A stretch of DNA of 19,778 nucleotides from SIG440 sp045578305 (GTDB taxonomy: Bacteria > Bacillota > Clostridia > Monoglobales > Monoglobaceae): the NCBI GenBank assembly GCA_045578305.1, contig JAZNKA010000064.1:1-19778 (forward strand). Direction: 5' to 3'. Every line of letters begins with the position of its first letter. Position 1 is the first letter of the stretch. Below the pieces are notes generated by a model, which did no database searches, had not been told where the DNA came from, and saw only the letters and a program-made list of their open reading frames with translations. Shown in pieces: positions 1 through 6,789 of the stretch. A program made the translations under genes and the position numbers.

Positions 1-66
1 AGTTTTTATGAAGCATTGGGCATAATTGATAAAGAAAACATATAACTGTTAAATATTTTATTTGTT

Positions 67-288
67 TTAAAAGGCGATTGTAATTTCGTTATCACGAATA
101 CAATCGTCCTCTTTATATAGTTTCTTTACTGCAAGTAATGTATGTTTAACATAAAGTATATTTAATTTTTCTCTGATTTCGTTTGAATTCATTCCTTGCT
201 CAGCCATTCTGAATGCTTCGGTAAACACAGCACTTTCAATTCCATATTTGTCGCCATACATAATGCCTTTTAATGTATACTGCGCCAT
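67..288 (-). CDS. Small hypothetical protein, 73 aa
   Basis: I do not recognise this family. The start is well supported: the ATG is preceded at good spacing by AGGAGGTGATG, a near-perfect Shine-Dalgarno sequence. The product is soluble, with no signal peptide or membrane segment. It looks mostly helical, with charged Lys/Glu/Arg residues in its second half (NEIREKLN, KKLYKEDD), and has an MYGDKYG motif near residue 10. It stands 288 bases beyond the ABC operon, past two terminator hairpins, so it is probably transcribed separately. A weak promoter-like pair (TGGACT, 17 bases, TATTGT) can be read just upstream on the minus strand. The small size and strong ribosome binding site would suit a phage or accessory gene, but nothing proves this. 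Confidence 0.6.
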   Translation of the reverse strand: MAQYTLKGIMYGDKYGIESAVFTEAFRMAEQGMNSNEIREKLNILYVKHTLLAVKKLYKEDDCIRDNEITIAF

Positions 289-348
289 CTACATCACCTC
301 CTGTGACATAAACAATATCACAAGAATAGTTTAAAGTCCAGAGCAAAC

Positions 349-474
349 TTATATTTCCAAATATTCTTTGGTTCTTTCCTCCACTATTTCATACGGAACA
401 TAATGTATGGTTGGGTTAAATCTCACACCCTGATTTGGCTGTGGTCCTTCTCCGCCAAAAACAAAAACATCCAC
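349..474 (-). pseudogene. Short coding-like remnant, about 41 codons
   Basis: The minus-strand frame ending at TAA 349-351 reads like real protein, including GGEGPQPNQGVRFNP and a charged C-terminal end EERTKEYLEI. It has no ATG and no ribosome binding site. The only upstream start is a GTG at 472-474, which lies inside a terminator-like hairpin, and the frame closes at a stop at 502-504. I infer the C-terminal end of a broken gene, although chance cannot be excluded in so short a stretch. It lies 60 bases upstream of the small hypothetical gene. No function is proposed. Confidence 0.25.
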
Positions 475-498
475 ATACGTGGGTGCTTTTGTTTTTTT
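457..498 (-). terminator. Bidirectional terminator-like hairpin
   Basis: CATCCAC (468-474) pairs with GTGGGTG (479-485) around the tetraloop ATAC, with one G-T wobble. An A-rich run lies on the left and a T-rich run (CTTTTGTTTTTTT) on the right, so the structure has a T-tract whichever strand is read. On the minus strand it is a second terminator behind the ABC operon. It overlaps the start of the coding-like remnant, which argues that the remnant is not an intact gene. Confidence 0.6.
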
Positions 499-540
499 AT
501 GTTAATGTGGTAAGATTTGAACTCGAGCGCCGGTACGGGC

Positions 541-571
541 ACACAACAAAAAGACCGCTTTACGCGGCCTT
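541..571 (-). terminator. Rho-independent terminator of the ABC operon
   Basis: On the minus strand AAGGCCGC (571-564) pairs with GCGGTCTT (558-551), with one G-U pair and loop GTAAA. It is followed by TTTTTGTTGTG. The hairpin starts six bases after the stop codon of the DUF4340 gene, the classic position for an intrinsic terminator. Confidence 0.85.
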
Positions 572-576
572 CCTGT

Positions 577-1953
577 TTATTTAACCTCTTCATCCAAAGT
601 CTTAATCATTTCTTCAAGATGTTTTTTAAGCATAACATATCTTTTTCCGTCGTGGCGTTTAAGAATCACATTTCGCTCATCATATTCATAATAGCGCGCG
701 GTTTGTATCTCTCCGTCAAGCAAATCAAAAGAAATGGTGCAAACTTCCTTTCCCTCAGCCTGATTTTGCGGAATATCGGTAATAGTAAGACCTATAACCG
801 CCTGATATAGCTTTTTAAATTTTTCTTCGTTTATCGAGCGATCATTTATCCGGTATTTAGTCTTATTCTCGTCGTTTGTATCTCTTTGAAGAGCCAATTT
901 ATAACTCTTTCCCTTGTAATCAACTGTAACAGATGAAACATTGTCAAATGCATATATATGAGCAAATTTAATTATATAGTCAAAAGGATTGACATCTGTT
1001 ATTGCATTTTTTAAATCCGGCGTTATTGTGAATATAAAGTCTTTGTCACCATACATAGCATACACATTTCCAGACTCATCAGTATCGCCAAAAACTATAG
1101 AGTGTTTTTTGCCAGATTCATCAAATTGAACTCTGTAACCATCATTAAGTCCATATTTTGAAGCATCTGAGGGACTGTCGCTTACAAATTGTGCAGATTC
1201 GATTCTGCCGAAAACAGCCACCAGGTCCTTAAACCTTTGTTGATTTACAACCTCGTTGTAGGGATAAGTCATCAAATAGGGCGAAGCCTTGTAGGTTCCG
1301 TCATCTGCATCTTTGCTGTAGCAAATTTCCATTAATTTTTTGCCACTTTTCTCAATTTTTAGTGCCTGTATACTCTCGGTATCGACAGTTGCAATAACAT
1401 TTTCGCGCAAATCATTTGGTGTTTTCAAAAGCGCCTCTGCCTTGTATGCAGAAACTGTATATACCCCGGCATCACCATTTTTCATCAGATAATAATCCGA
1501 ATCCTGAGTAGGTCTTCCGCCCAATACAAAAGTATTTTTATCACCATCAACAGTGCAGACGGTAACTGTATTTTTGCTTAGTTCAAGACCAAAATCAGCC
1601 AAACTTTTGCCATTGCTATCTACCTTGCGGTTTGCCGAAATTCTGGACAGATTTTCAATCAAATTTTGTATTTTTGTCTGTGAAAATTCAATTCCCTGAT
1701 AATTTTGGACAGCCCAGTTTTCCTCTTTATTATCAGTTTTTCTGATAACAAATTCGGCATTTTCGTTATTTATTAACACCTCGGTAATATCATCGGCGTC
1801 AACATCAAAAAGCAAAATTTCACCATTTTCAAGGGGTTTCTCGTCCGATTTATCCGGTTGCCAACCGGTCGCCCAGAAGTAAACACCACCAAGAACAGCC
1901 AAAACCAACACGCCGATTGTGAGATTTATAATCATTTTTTTATTTATGGTCAT
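577..1953 (-). CDS. DUF4340 domain protein, accessory to ABC exporter
   Basis: A 458-residue protein with one N-terminal membrane anchor (about residues 8-28) and a long extracellular part. Two similar blocks can be seen. Each runs from a YGL/FGL motif through a short beta segment to a xxFGDT/xxLGGR turn and a tyrosine-rich stretch: about residues 120-190 and 265-335. This fits a duplicated DUF4340 fold, a family usually found beside Gld-type ABC transporters. Its ATG overlaps the TAA of the upstream GldG-like gene by one base (TAATG). Its Shine-Dalgarno sequence AAAAGGAGATAC lies inside that gene's last codons, so translation is almost certainly coupled. It is the last gene of the operon and is followed by a terminator. 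The role in the complex is unknown; a periplasmic-side partner or substrate guide is only an inference. Confidence 0.8.
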   Translation of the reverse strand: MTINKKMIINLTIGVLVLAVLGGVYFWATGWQPDKSDEKPLENGEILLFDVDADDITEVLINNENAEFVIRKTDNKEENWAVQNYQGIEFSQTKIQNLIENLSRISANRKVDSNGKSLADFGLELSKNTVTVCTVDGDKNTFVLGGRPTQDSDYYLMKNGDAGVYTVSAYKAEALLKTPNDLRENVIATVDTESIQALKIEKSGKKLMEICYSKDADDGTYKASPYLMTYPYNEVVNQQRFKDLVAVFGRIESAQFVSDSPSDASKYGLNDGYRVQFDESGKKHSIVFGDTDESGNVYAMYGDKDFIFTITPDLKNAITDVNPFDYIIKFAHIYAFDNVSSVTVDYKGKSYKLALQRDTNDENKTKYRINDRSINEEKFKKLYQAVIGLTITDIPQNQAEGKEVCTISFDLLDGEIQTARYYEYDERNVILKRHDGKRYVMLKKHLEEMIKTLDEEVK

Positions 1954-3365
1954 TATTTGTATCTCCTTTTAAACCAAACAACCAAACCAATTGCGATTAC
2001 AGCAATGGGAATTAGATATTGCAACACTATCCATACTGCTGATACCTGTGCCTGACTCATTGTAAGTCTTGCCGCACTGATTACCTTTGCCCTTATATCC
2101 ATACTTGTCTCTGTTTCTGTCAGATATCCTACAGAATTGAGTATAAAATCACCATTTGCATAGCTTGTTTCGTTTAAAATACTGTCAAGTTCAAGTGCCT
2201 GAAGAGAGCCGATAACCATTATCTTTCCTGCATCGCTACCCTGCCGCTCGGCAAGAGCTGCAACAGTCAAAGGTCCCTGCGTGTCTCCCTCTTCTTTTTC
2301 CATCACATTTGAAGTGAAGTTAATCTTTCCCCATGATTTTTCGGATGTTGTAAGAAGTGGTGTTATATCTGCATAGTTTATATTGTTCTCATTCAGTGTC
2401 ATACTGCTGACTGCAGGTGCCATAAACACAAGCTTTTGGTCTATTAGCTTTTCAGTTATCTTATGTTTGGCAAGTTTGGGCGCCGGTATGGTAAGACCGT
2501 TTTGGAATTGGAATGCATAATCCGAATCCGAATCAATTATATAATCGTAATTCATCGAAATTCCCCAGTCGGCAAGATATTCATCAAGTCTTGGCTGTTT
2601 TGCCTTTCCCGGCTCAAAAACAAACAATGCTCTTCCGCCATTGTCAAGATAGTTCTCCAGTGAGTCTCTTGCTTCTTGTGTCAAATCCTTTGAGGGTGAC
2701 ATCATAATAATAATATCCGCATCATCAGGAATGCCTGAACGTGAGATGTTCACAGTCTCACTTTCAAAGCCGTCTTCAACAAGTGCTGATGCAAGCTGGA
2801 CAGAATTATATTCGTCATGACCCTCAGTAAAATACACTTTTGTACTGTTTCTTTTGCCGACTACATCCATTACTGCTGCAGTAATTTTCTTTTCCATATC
2901 TATTTGGCTCTCACCACTGAAGGAGTTGACCGAATACATTTGTTCCATATCAACAATTTTCACACGCTGACCACATTCAAATATAATTGACCCTGCGTTT
3001 ATTGTCTGTCCCTGCTGCTCATATTTTTTTGCAAAACCTGGATTTTCGTATGGGTCTATATATGTCACCTTAAAATTCTTATTAAGGTTTTCGTATTTTT
3101 TCAGATATTCCTCAGCATATGTTATATACTCGTTGCCGCTCGAATTTGAAGGATAAAGAGCATAAACCAAGATTTCGTCATCAATGGATTTCATAACCTC
3201 TTTTGTATAATCCGAAATTTCATAGACTTTGTCTTTTGTAAGGTCTATTTTCATAGGGAGCTTTGATGCTACCACAGAGAATATTGCGTTCAAAAGAATA
3301 ACTGCCGCAATAACAAACGCTGTAATTACAACAGCATTTATACTTAGCTTGGTATTGTTTTTCAT
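1953..3365 (-). CDS. GldG-like ABC transporter auxiliary protein
   Basis: A 470-residue membrane protein with one N-terminal segment (about residues 9-32) and one C-terminal segment (about 447-465) ending in basic WFKRRYK. The large domain between lies outside the cell. Features typical of the GldG/ABC_transp_aux family are VYFTEGHDEY near residue 180, the following IIIMMSPSKDLT segment and NGGRALFVFEPG. This domain has a class-I-glutamine-amidotransferase-like fold without an obvious catalytic Cys. The start is fixed by AAGGAGG ten bases upstream of the ATG. It follows the permease by 15 bases and overlaps the DUF4340 gene by one base. In Bacteroidetes GldG works with GldA and GldF in gliding and type-9 secretion. 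This gene is in a Gram-positive context, so that function should not be transferred. Confidence 0.82.
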   Translation of the reverse strand: MKNNTKLSINAVVITAFVIAAVILLNAIFSVVASKLPMKIDLTKDKVYEISDYTKEVMKSIDDEILVYALYPSNSSGNEYITYAEEYLKKYENLNKNFKVTYIDPYENPGFAKKYEQQGQTINAGSIIFECGQRVKIVDMEQMYSVNSFSGESQIDMEKKITAAVMDVVGKRNSTKVYFTEGHDEYNSVQLASALVEDGFESETVNISRSGIPDDADIIIMMSPSKDLTQEARDSLENYLDNGGRALFVFEPGKAKQPRLDEYLADWGISMNYDYIIDSDSDYAFQFQNGLTIPAPKLAKHKITEKLIDQKLVFMAPAVSSMTLNENNINYADITPLLTTSEKSWGKINFTSNVMEKEEGDTQGPLTVAALAERQGSDAGKIMVIGSLQALELDSILNETSYANGDFILNSVGYLTETETSMDIRAKVISAARLTMSQAQVSAVWIVLQYLIPIAVIAIGLVVWFKRRYK

Positions 3366-3380
3366 TGCCTCATCCCCTCC

Positions 3381-4085
3381 TTAGCTGTATCTGCGCTTTT
3401 CAATTGTGCGAACAGTCATAAACAGTGCAATAAATATAAAGCTCAAATAGTAGACAATATTTTCAATATTAAGTATACCACTTTGAAATTCATTGTACCT
3501 CTTAAAAAGTGAAAACCAGTCAAGAACTTTGGCAATCCACGGAGTTCCTATATTTGCAACAACTCCGTCCATATAGTAAATAAGCAAAAGCACTCCAAAT
3601 GTAGAAACTGCCGCAATCATCTGGCTTTCGGTCAAAGCCGAAATCAAAATGCCTATTGCAATAAATGCCCCCCACAAAAGAACAACGCCTGTATACGATC
3701 CAAAGATTTCGCCAAACGACGGCTCGCCAAACATAAACAGCACCGCAGGGAAGCTGAATGACACAATTAGCGTAAGACCAAAAACAGCCATAGCAGCAAG
3801 GTACTTACCAAGAACTATTTCGGTTATGCTGACCGGTGCTGTCAAAAGCAACTGGTCGGTTTTTTTGTTTCGTTCCTCTGCAAAAAGACGCATTGTTAAT
3901 ATGGATACCAAAAACAAATATACAACGTTTATGTTGGCAAACATTCCGCTTATATCAGCAACCTGATAAGCAATCGCGCTGTTTAAAAAGAACAATGCGC
4001 AAAGCGCCATAAATACACCGACAAAAATATAACCTATCGGCGACAGAAAATAAGCCTTTAACTCTTTTTTAAATATTGCTTTCAT
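3381..4085 (-). CDS. ABC-2 type permease, GldF-like
   Basis: An integral membrane permease of 234 residues with about six hydrophobic segments. The typical ABC-2 start MKAIFKKELKAYFLSPIGYI and the conserved cytoplasmic motif RLFAEERNKKTDQLLLTAP (a GldF/NosY-like signature) are visible. I place the start at 4085 rather than the longer ATG at 4142. The extra 19 residues are highly basic and unlike the family, and AGGAGA lies a suitable distance upstream of 4085. This choice leaves a 17-base overlap with the end of the ATPase gene, consistent with coupled translation of the two core exporter subunits. The substrate cannot be read from the sequence. Confidence 0.88.
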   Translation of the reverse strand: MKAIFKKELKAYFLSPIGYIFVGVFMALCALFFLNSAIAYQVADISGMFANINVVYLFLVSILTMRLFAEERNKKTDQLLLTAPVSITEIVLGKYLAAMAVFGLTLIVSFSFPAVLFMFGEPSFGEIFGSYTGVVLLWGAFIAIGILISALTESQMIAAVSTFGVLLLIYYMDGVVANIGTPWIAKVLDWFSLFKRYNEFQSGILNIENIVYYLSFIFIALFMTVRTIEKRRYS

Positions 4086-5088
4086 CTTCTTCTGCCCCTT
4101 TCTCCTCATTTTTTGCCGTAACCTGTGCAAGGTTTTCGTCATTGGTGACCTTTATAAATATTTCTTCAAGTGTAAGGTCAAGAGACTTAAATTCCAAAAT
4201 CGGAAGATTTGCTGATGCAAAAACCTCGAATATTCTCTTCCTGAGGTCAAGCCCTTCCTTAAAATCAATCTTAAAATCAACAGTATCGTGTTCAACCGAA
4301 GAAAGATACCTTATGGATCTGAGTCCCTCTACGTTTTCAAGAAGCTCCTTAACTTCGGATTTTTTGCCAAGTGCGCGTATAAGGTACATGCCTTTCTCGC
4401 CAAATCTTGCCGAAAGATTTTTGAGCGAATCCATTGCAATCAGTTTTCCGTGATTTATAATTGCAACACGGTCACAAACTGCGGTAACCTCCTGCAAGAT
4501 ATGAGTGCTTAATATAACAGTTCTGTCTTTACCCAGCACCTTTATAACATCGCGGATTTCAATTATCTGCTTGGGGTCAAGTCCAACAGTGGGTTCATCA
4601 AGAATAAGAACTTCGGGATTGCCGATAAGAGCCTGAGCAAGACCAACCCTTTGTTTGTAACCTTTTGAAAGGTTCTTTATCATTCTGTCCGCAACGCCGT
4701 CAATCTTTACGGTCTTCATTATTTCCTCAATGTGCTTTTTTCGCGGCAATGTGACCTTCTTCAGTTCGTATACAAAGTTAAGGTACTCAAGTACGGTCAT
4801 ATCAAAATAAAGTGGAGGATTTTCGGGCAAATAACCGATTTTTGTTTTGACTGTTTTGGGGTCTTCAAGAACATCCGTTCCGTCAACCAGGGCTTTGCCC
4901 GATGTTGCGGATATGTATCCTGTCAGGATGTTCATTGTTGTAGACTTTCCTGCACCGTTTGGGCCCAAAAAGCCCAAAACTTCACCTCTTTTAACGCTGA
5001 GGCTGATATTGTCAACAGCTTTTTTTGAGCCGTATTTTTTAGTTAATTCACAGATTTCAATTACTGCATTTTCTGTAGTGGAAGCCAT
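4069..5088 (-). CDS. ABC transporter ATP-binding protein, GldA-like
   Basis: A cytoplasmic ATPase of 339 residues that should energise the permease encoded next. All motifs are intact: Walker A GPNGAGKST (42-50), Q-loop PENPPL (88-93), signature LSKGYKQR (140-147), Walker B LILDEP (161-166), D-loop GLD, and switch His196 in STHILQE. After about residue 220 there is a C-terminal extension of the DUF4162 type common in ABC-2 exporters, ending in an acidic tail (EEKGAEEDE). The start has AAGGAGGAAAAATA directly before the ATG. It is the first gene of the four-gene operon, with a candidate promoter in the 118 bases upstream. Confidence 0.93.
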   Translation of the reverse strand: MASTTENAVIEICELTKKYGSKKAVDNISLSVKRGEVLGFLGPNGAGKSTTMNILTGYISATSGKALVDGTDVLEDPKTVKTKIGYLPENPPLYFDMTVLEYLNFVYELKKVTLPRKKHIEEIMKTVKIDGVADRMIKNLSKGYKQRVGLAQALIGNPEVLILDEPTVGLDPKQIIEIRDVIKVLGKDRTVILSTHILQEVTAVCDRVAIINHGKLIAMDSLKNLSARFGEKGMYLIRALGKKSEVKELLENVEGLRSIRYLSSVEHDTVDFKIDFKEGLDLRKRIFEVFASANLPILEFKSLDLTLEEIFIKVTNDENLAQVTAKNEEKGAEEDESNI

Positions 5089-5113
5089 TATTTTTCCTCC
5101 TTGAATTGCTTAC

Positions 5114-5151
5114 ATTTTATCACAGAATTTATTGTAGCACAACCTTGTCAA
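5114..5151 (-). promoter_or_regulatory. Candidate promoter of the ABC operon
   Basis: The 5089-5206 intergenic stretch is AT-rich. On the minus strand it holds a perfect TTGACA (5151-5146), a TACAAT (5136-5131) and a TAAAAT (5119-5114). TTGACA to TACAAT is too close (9 bases) and TTGACA to TAAAAT too far (26 bases). A weaker TTGTGC lies 17 bases from TAAAAT. A promoter is expected here because a strong terminator lies just upstream and a complete operon just downstream, but the exact boxes are uncertain. Confidence 0.35.
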
Positions 5152-5206
5152 AAAGTACAGTTAAAATACAAAAAGTTTTTATTTTCTTTACATTTTTTGC
5201 GATTTA

Positions 5207-5240
5207 TAAAAGGCAGCATTCAAAGAGAATACTGCCTTTT
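5207..5240 (-). terminator. Strong intrinsic terminator
   Basis: On the minus strand AAGGCAGTATTC pairs with GAATGCTGCCTT (one G-U pair) around a five-base loop, followed by TTTTATAAAT. The plus strand also ends in a short T-run, so it may work both ways. It lies 14 bases beyond the stop of the acyltransferase remnant and separates the sugar-metabolism block from the ABC operon. Confidence 0.85.
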
Positions 5241-5253
5241 GGGTTAAATTTAC

Positions 5254-5565
5254 TTAAAACAAAAAGTGACCGCCATATTCATGAATAAATCTGCCGTTTT
5301 TATAAAGCCCTTTTATTCCCCTCATAAGCGAAGATTCTTCACTGAGTGCATCAATCTCGACTTCTTCCATTGAACCTGCCATAATATTGAATACGAAGTT
5401 GAAAACTGACAATCCTTTCCCGGGCATCGGGTATGTATTAAACATCTTCTGAAATCCCATAATGTTGGAAGTCGGCTTCAAAATTTCGGGAAGTTCAGGC
5501 GAGAGCAACCAGGTATTTATGGTGAAAATTTTGAAATCATATTCTGGTAAGGCTTTACTGAACAA
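5254..5565 (-). pseudogene. Acyltransferase C-terminal fragment (GNAT_C-like)
   Basis: About 103 residues that match my recollection of the C-terminal half of two-domain GNAT-like acyltransferases (NAT_N plus GNAT_C, formerly DUF5596). Those proteins have a WLL-(D/S)P-x-L turn followed by a SNI-x-x-FQ motif; here these are NTWLLSPELPEIL and TSNIMGFQKMF. Such proteins usually exceed 250 residues, and here the whole N-terminal half is absent. There is no ATG and no ribosome binding site. The family-like frame runs back to about 5595 (NQAEFNRARALF) and closes at a stop at 5608-5610, exactly where the hydrolase fragment ends in another frame. I infer a deletion remnant left downstream of a fusion point. 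The family call is from memory of motifs. Confidence 0.6.
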
Positions 5566-5578
5566 AGCTCTTGCCCGG

Positions 5579-6076
5579 TTAAATTCTGCCTGATTGTTTA
5601 ATTTTTTCTACATACTTTTGTGTCACATCACACGCCACGACCTCATCATCAAGGCATTGCCAGAACTTGAGCGGCACGGGATAGTTTTCGAGTGCTTTTT
5701 TGTTTGTGGCAGGATTGAGTCCCAAAACCTTCTCTTCGTCATAGATATATTCGCCTTTTTCATCTTTGTCAAATCGGTAAAAAACACCGAGTGCTGTCTT
5801 GGGAAGCCCATTTGTCCAGGGGTGCAGGAATATCTGATTGTAAGTATCAAGCACAGGACAATATGCAAAGTGCGCAATAATGGGGATATCGGTTGTAAGC
5901 GCAAAATTCGAGCTTGATATTCCACCCATCGAAGCTCCAAAGACAAATATTTCTTTTTTAAGATTAAATCTTTCAATGCAATATTTGTAACCAGCTTCAA
6001 GAGCACGCATCGCCACATAGCTGCCTATGTTGTTGCGGCTGTCAACGCCATATTTTTCGCAAGATAGTTCAGACAA
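5579..6076 (-). pseudogene. Alpha/beta hydrolase internal fragment
   Basis: A 165-codon frame with an intact nucleophile elbow FGASMGG (Ser49) and a likely catalytic Asp (CLDDEVV, 143-144), so it derives from a serine alpha/beta hydrolase, perhaps esterase or prolyl-oligopeptidase-like. The N-terminal strands and oxyanion-hole region are missing, because family members have roughly 100 or more residues before the elbow. The catalytic His expected some 30-40 residues after the Asp is also missing. The frame stops at SGRI where acyltransferase sequence begins. The only start is a TTG at 6076, inside the oxidoreductase frame and without a clear Shine-Dalgarno sequence. It therefore cannot encode an active enzyme of this type. 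It could still be translated by coupling to the overlapping frame. Confidence 0.7.
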
Positions 6077-6786
6077 GCCGATGCAACACCGCCATTTTCC
6101 AAAGTCATTGACCAGGATGAAGCTGTATAAAGACCTTTGTCCGGGGTGCTGTTGCCAAGATGTGTCTGCACAACTTCTACGTCCTTCACCTTAACACCAG
6201 TGATATGCTCCAAAAACCGCATTGCGTGGATTCCTACCCATCTGATAAGTCCACCGTCAGTTTCTTCATCCTGTGGTCTTGAGCCAATGCAAAGCGGATA
6301 GGACTTTTGCACATACACCTGCACAACATCGCCTATTCTGCCCGATTTCACAAGCTTACTCATCGTCCAGTACGGCTCGACAAATATTGAGTCTGCCATC
6401 TCGTGAAATTCGCAGCCACTTTTTCTTTCTGCTTCAAGGATTTCGTCAAGTTCCTTTTCGGAAAGTGCCGCCGGCTTTTCGGAATAAACATGCTTTCCTG
6501 CATTAAGACAATCAATTGCATCCTTTGCCTGATGCGAACGCATAGGTGAGCAAAGACTTACCAAATCAATCTCGTTATCCTTAAGCATTTCGGCAAGAGA
6601 ATTATAAACCTTCACCTGTCCCGACTTGTATCTTTCATTATCGGCAAAAGTTTCTGGTTTCATCCCGCAAACAGCAACAAGCTCTGCATTGGGATGATCA
6701 ACAAGCTTTCTATGTATCTGATGTCCATTCTGTCCATAAAGACCCACTCTTATTTTTTGCCCACATTTCTTGCCCATATTTTTCAT
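6025..6786 (-). pseudogene. Truncated Gfo/Idh/MocA-family oxidoreductase
   Basis: The NAD(P)-binding Rossmann start RVGLYGQNGH (13-22), the EKP motif (103-105) and the second-domain motif DGGLIRWVGIHAMRF (177-191, with the possible catalytic His187) identify the Gfo/Idh/MocA family. These enzymes oxidise or reduce sugars and cyclitols. Members usually have about 330-390 residues. This one has 253, and family-like sequence ends at about residue 241 (ASACLNYL). The last dozen residues are out-of-frame hydrolase sequence. The start is either the ATG at 6786 or, better spaced from AAGGG, the ATG at 6777. It begins four bases after the epimerase stop, so it was the next gene of the same operon. 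The substrate-binding sheet is incomplete, and loss of function is likely. Confidence 0.75.
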
Positions 6787-6789
6787 CCC

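Noticed and set aside
1..66. A possible further gene or terminator to the left of the small hypothetical gene.
   Set aside because: Only AT-rich sequence, with no convincing stem-loop and no start with a ribosome binding site.
500..545. A tRNA-like stretch on the minus strand (GAGTTCAAATC, resembling a T-loop).
   Set aside because: The five-base T-stem does not pair (only three acceptable pairs), there is no acceptor stem or CCA in place, and the operon terminator occupies the position of the 5' half. It could at most be a decayed attachment site, with no support.
3649..3966. A 105-codon plus-strand open frame inside the permease gene.
   Set aside because: It is the antisense of conserved ABC-2 permease sequence and shows no protein-like features.
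4086..4142. An extended N-terminus for the ABC permease.
   Set aside because: The extra 19 residues are basic and unlike the family, they overlap the ATPase frame, and a better ribosome binding site serves the ATG at 4085.
5254..6786. One frameshifted gene interrupted by sequencing errors.
   Set aside because: The three pieces belong to different protein families and each lacks a defined part of its domain, so restoring the frame would not produce one known protein.
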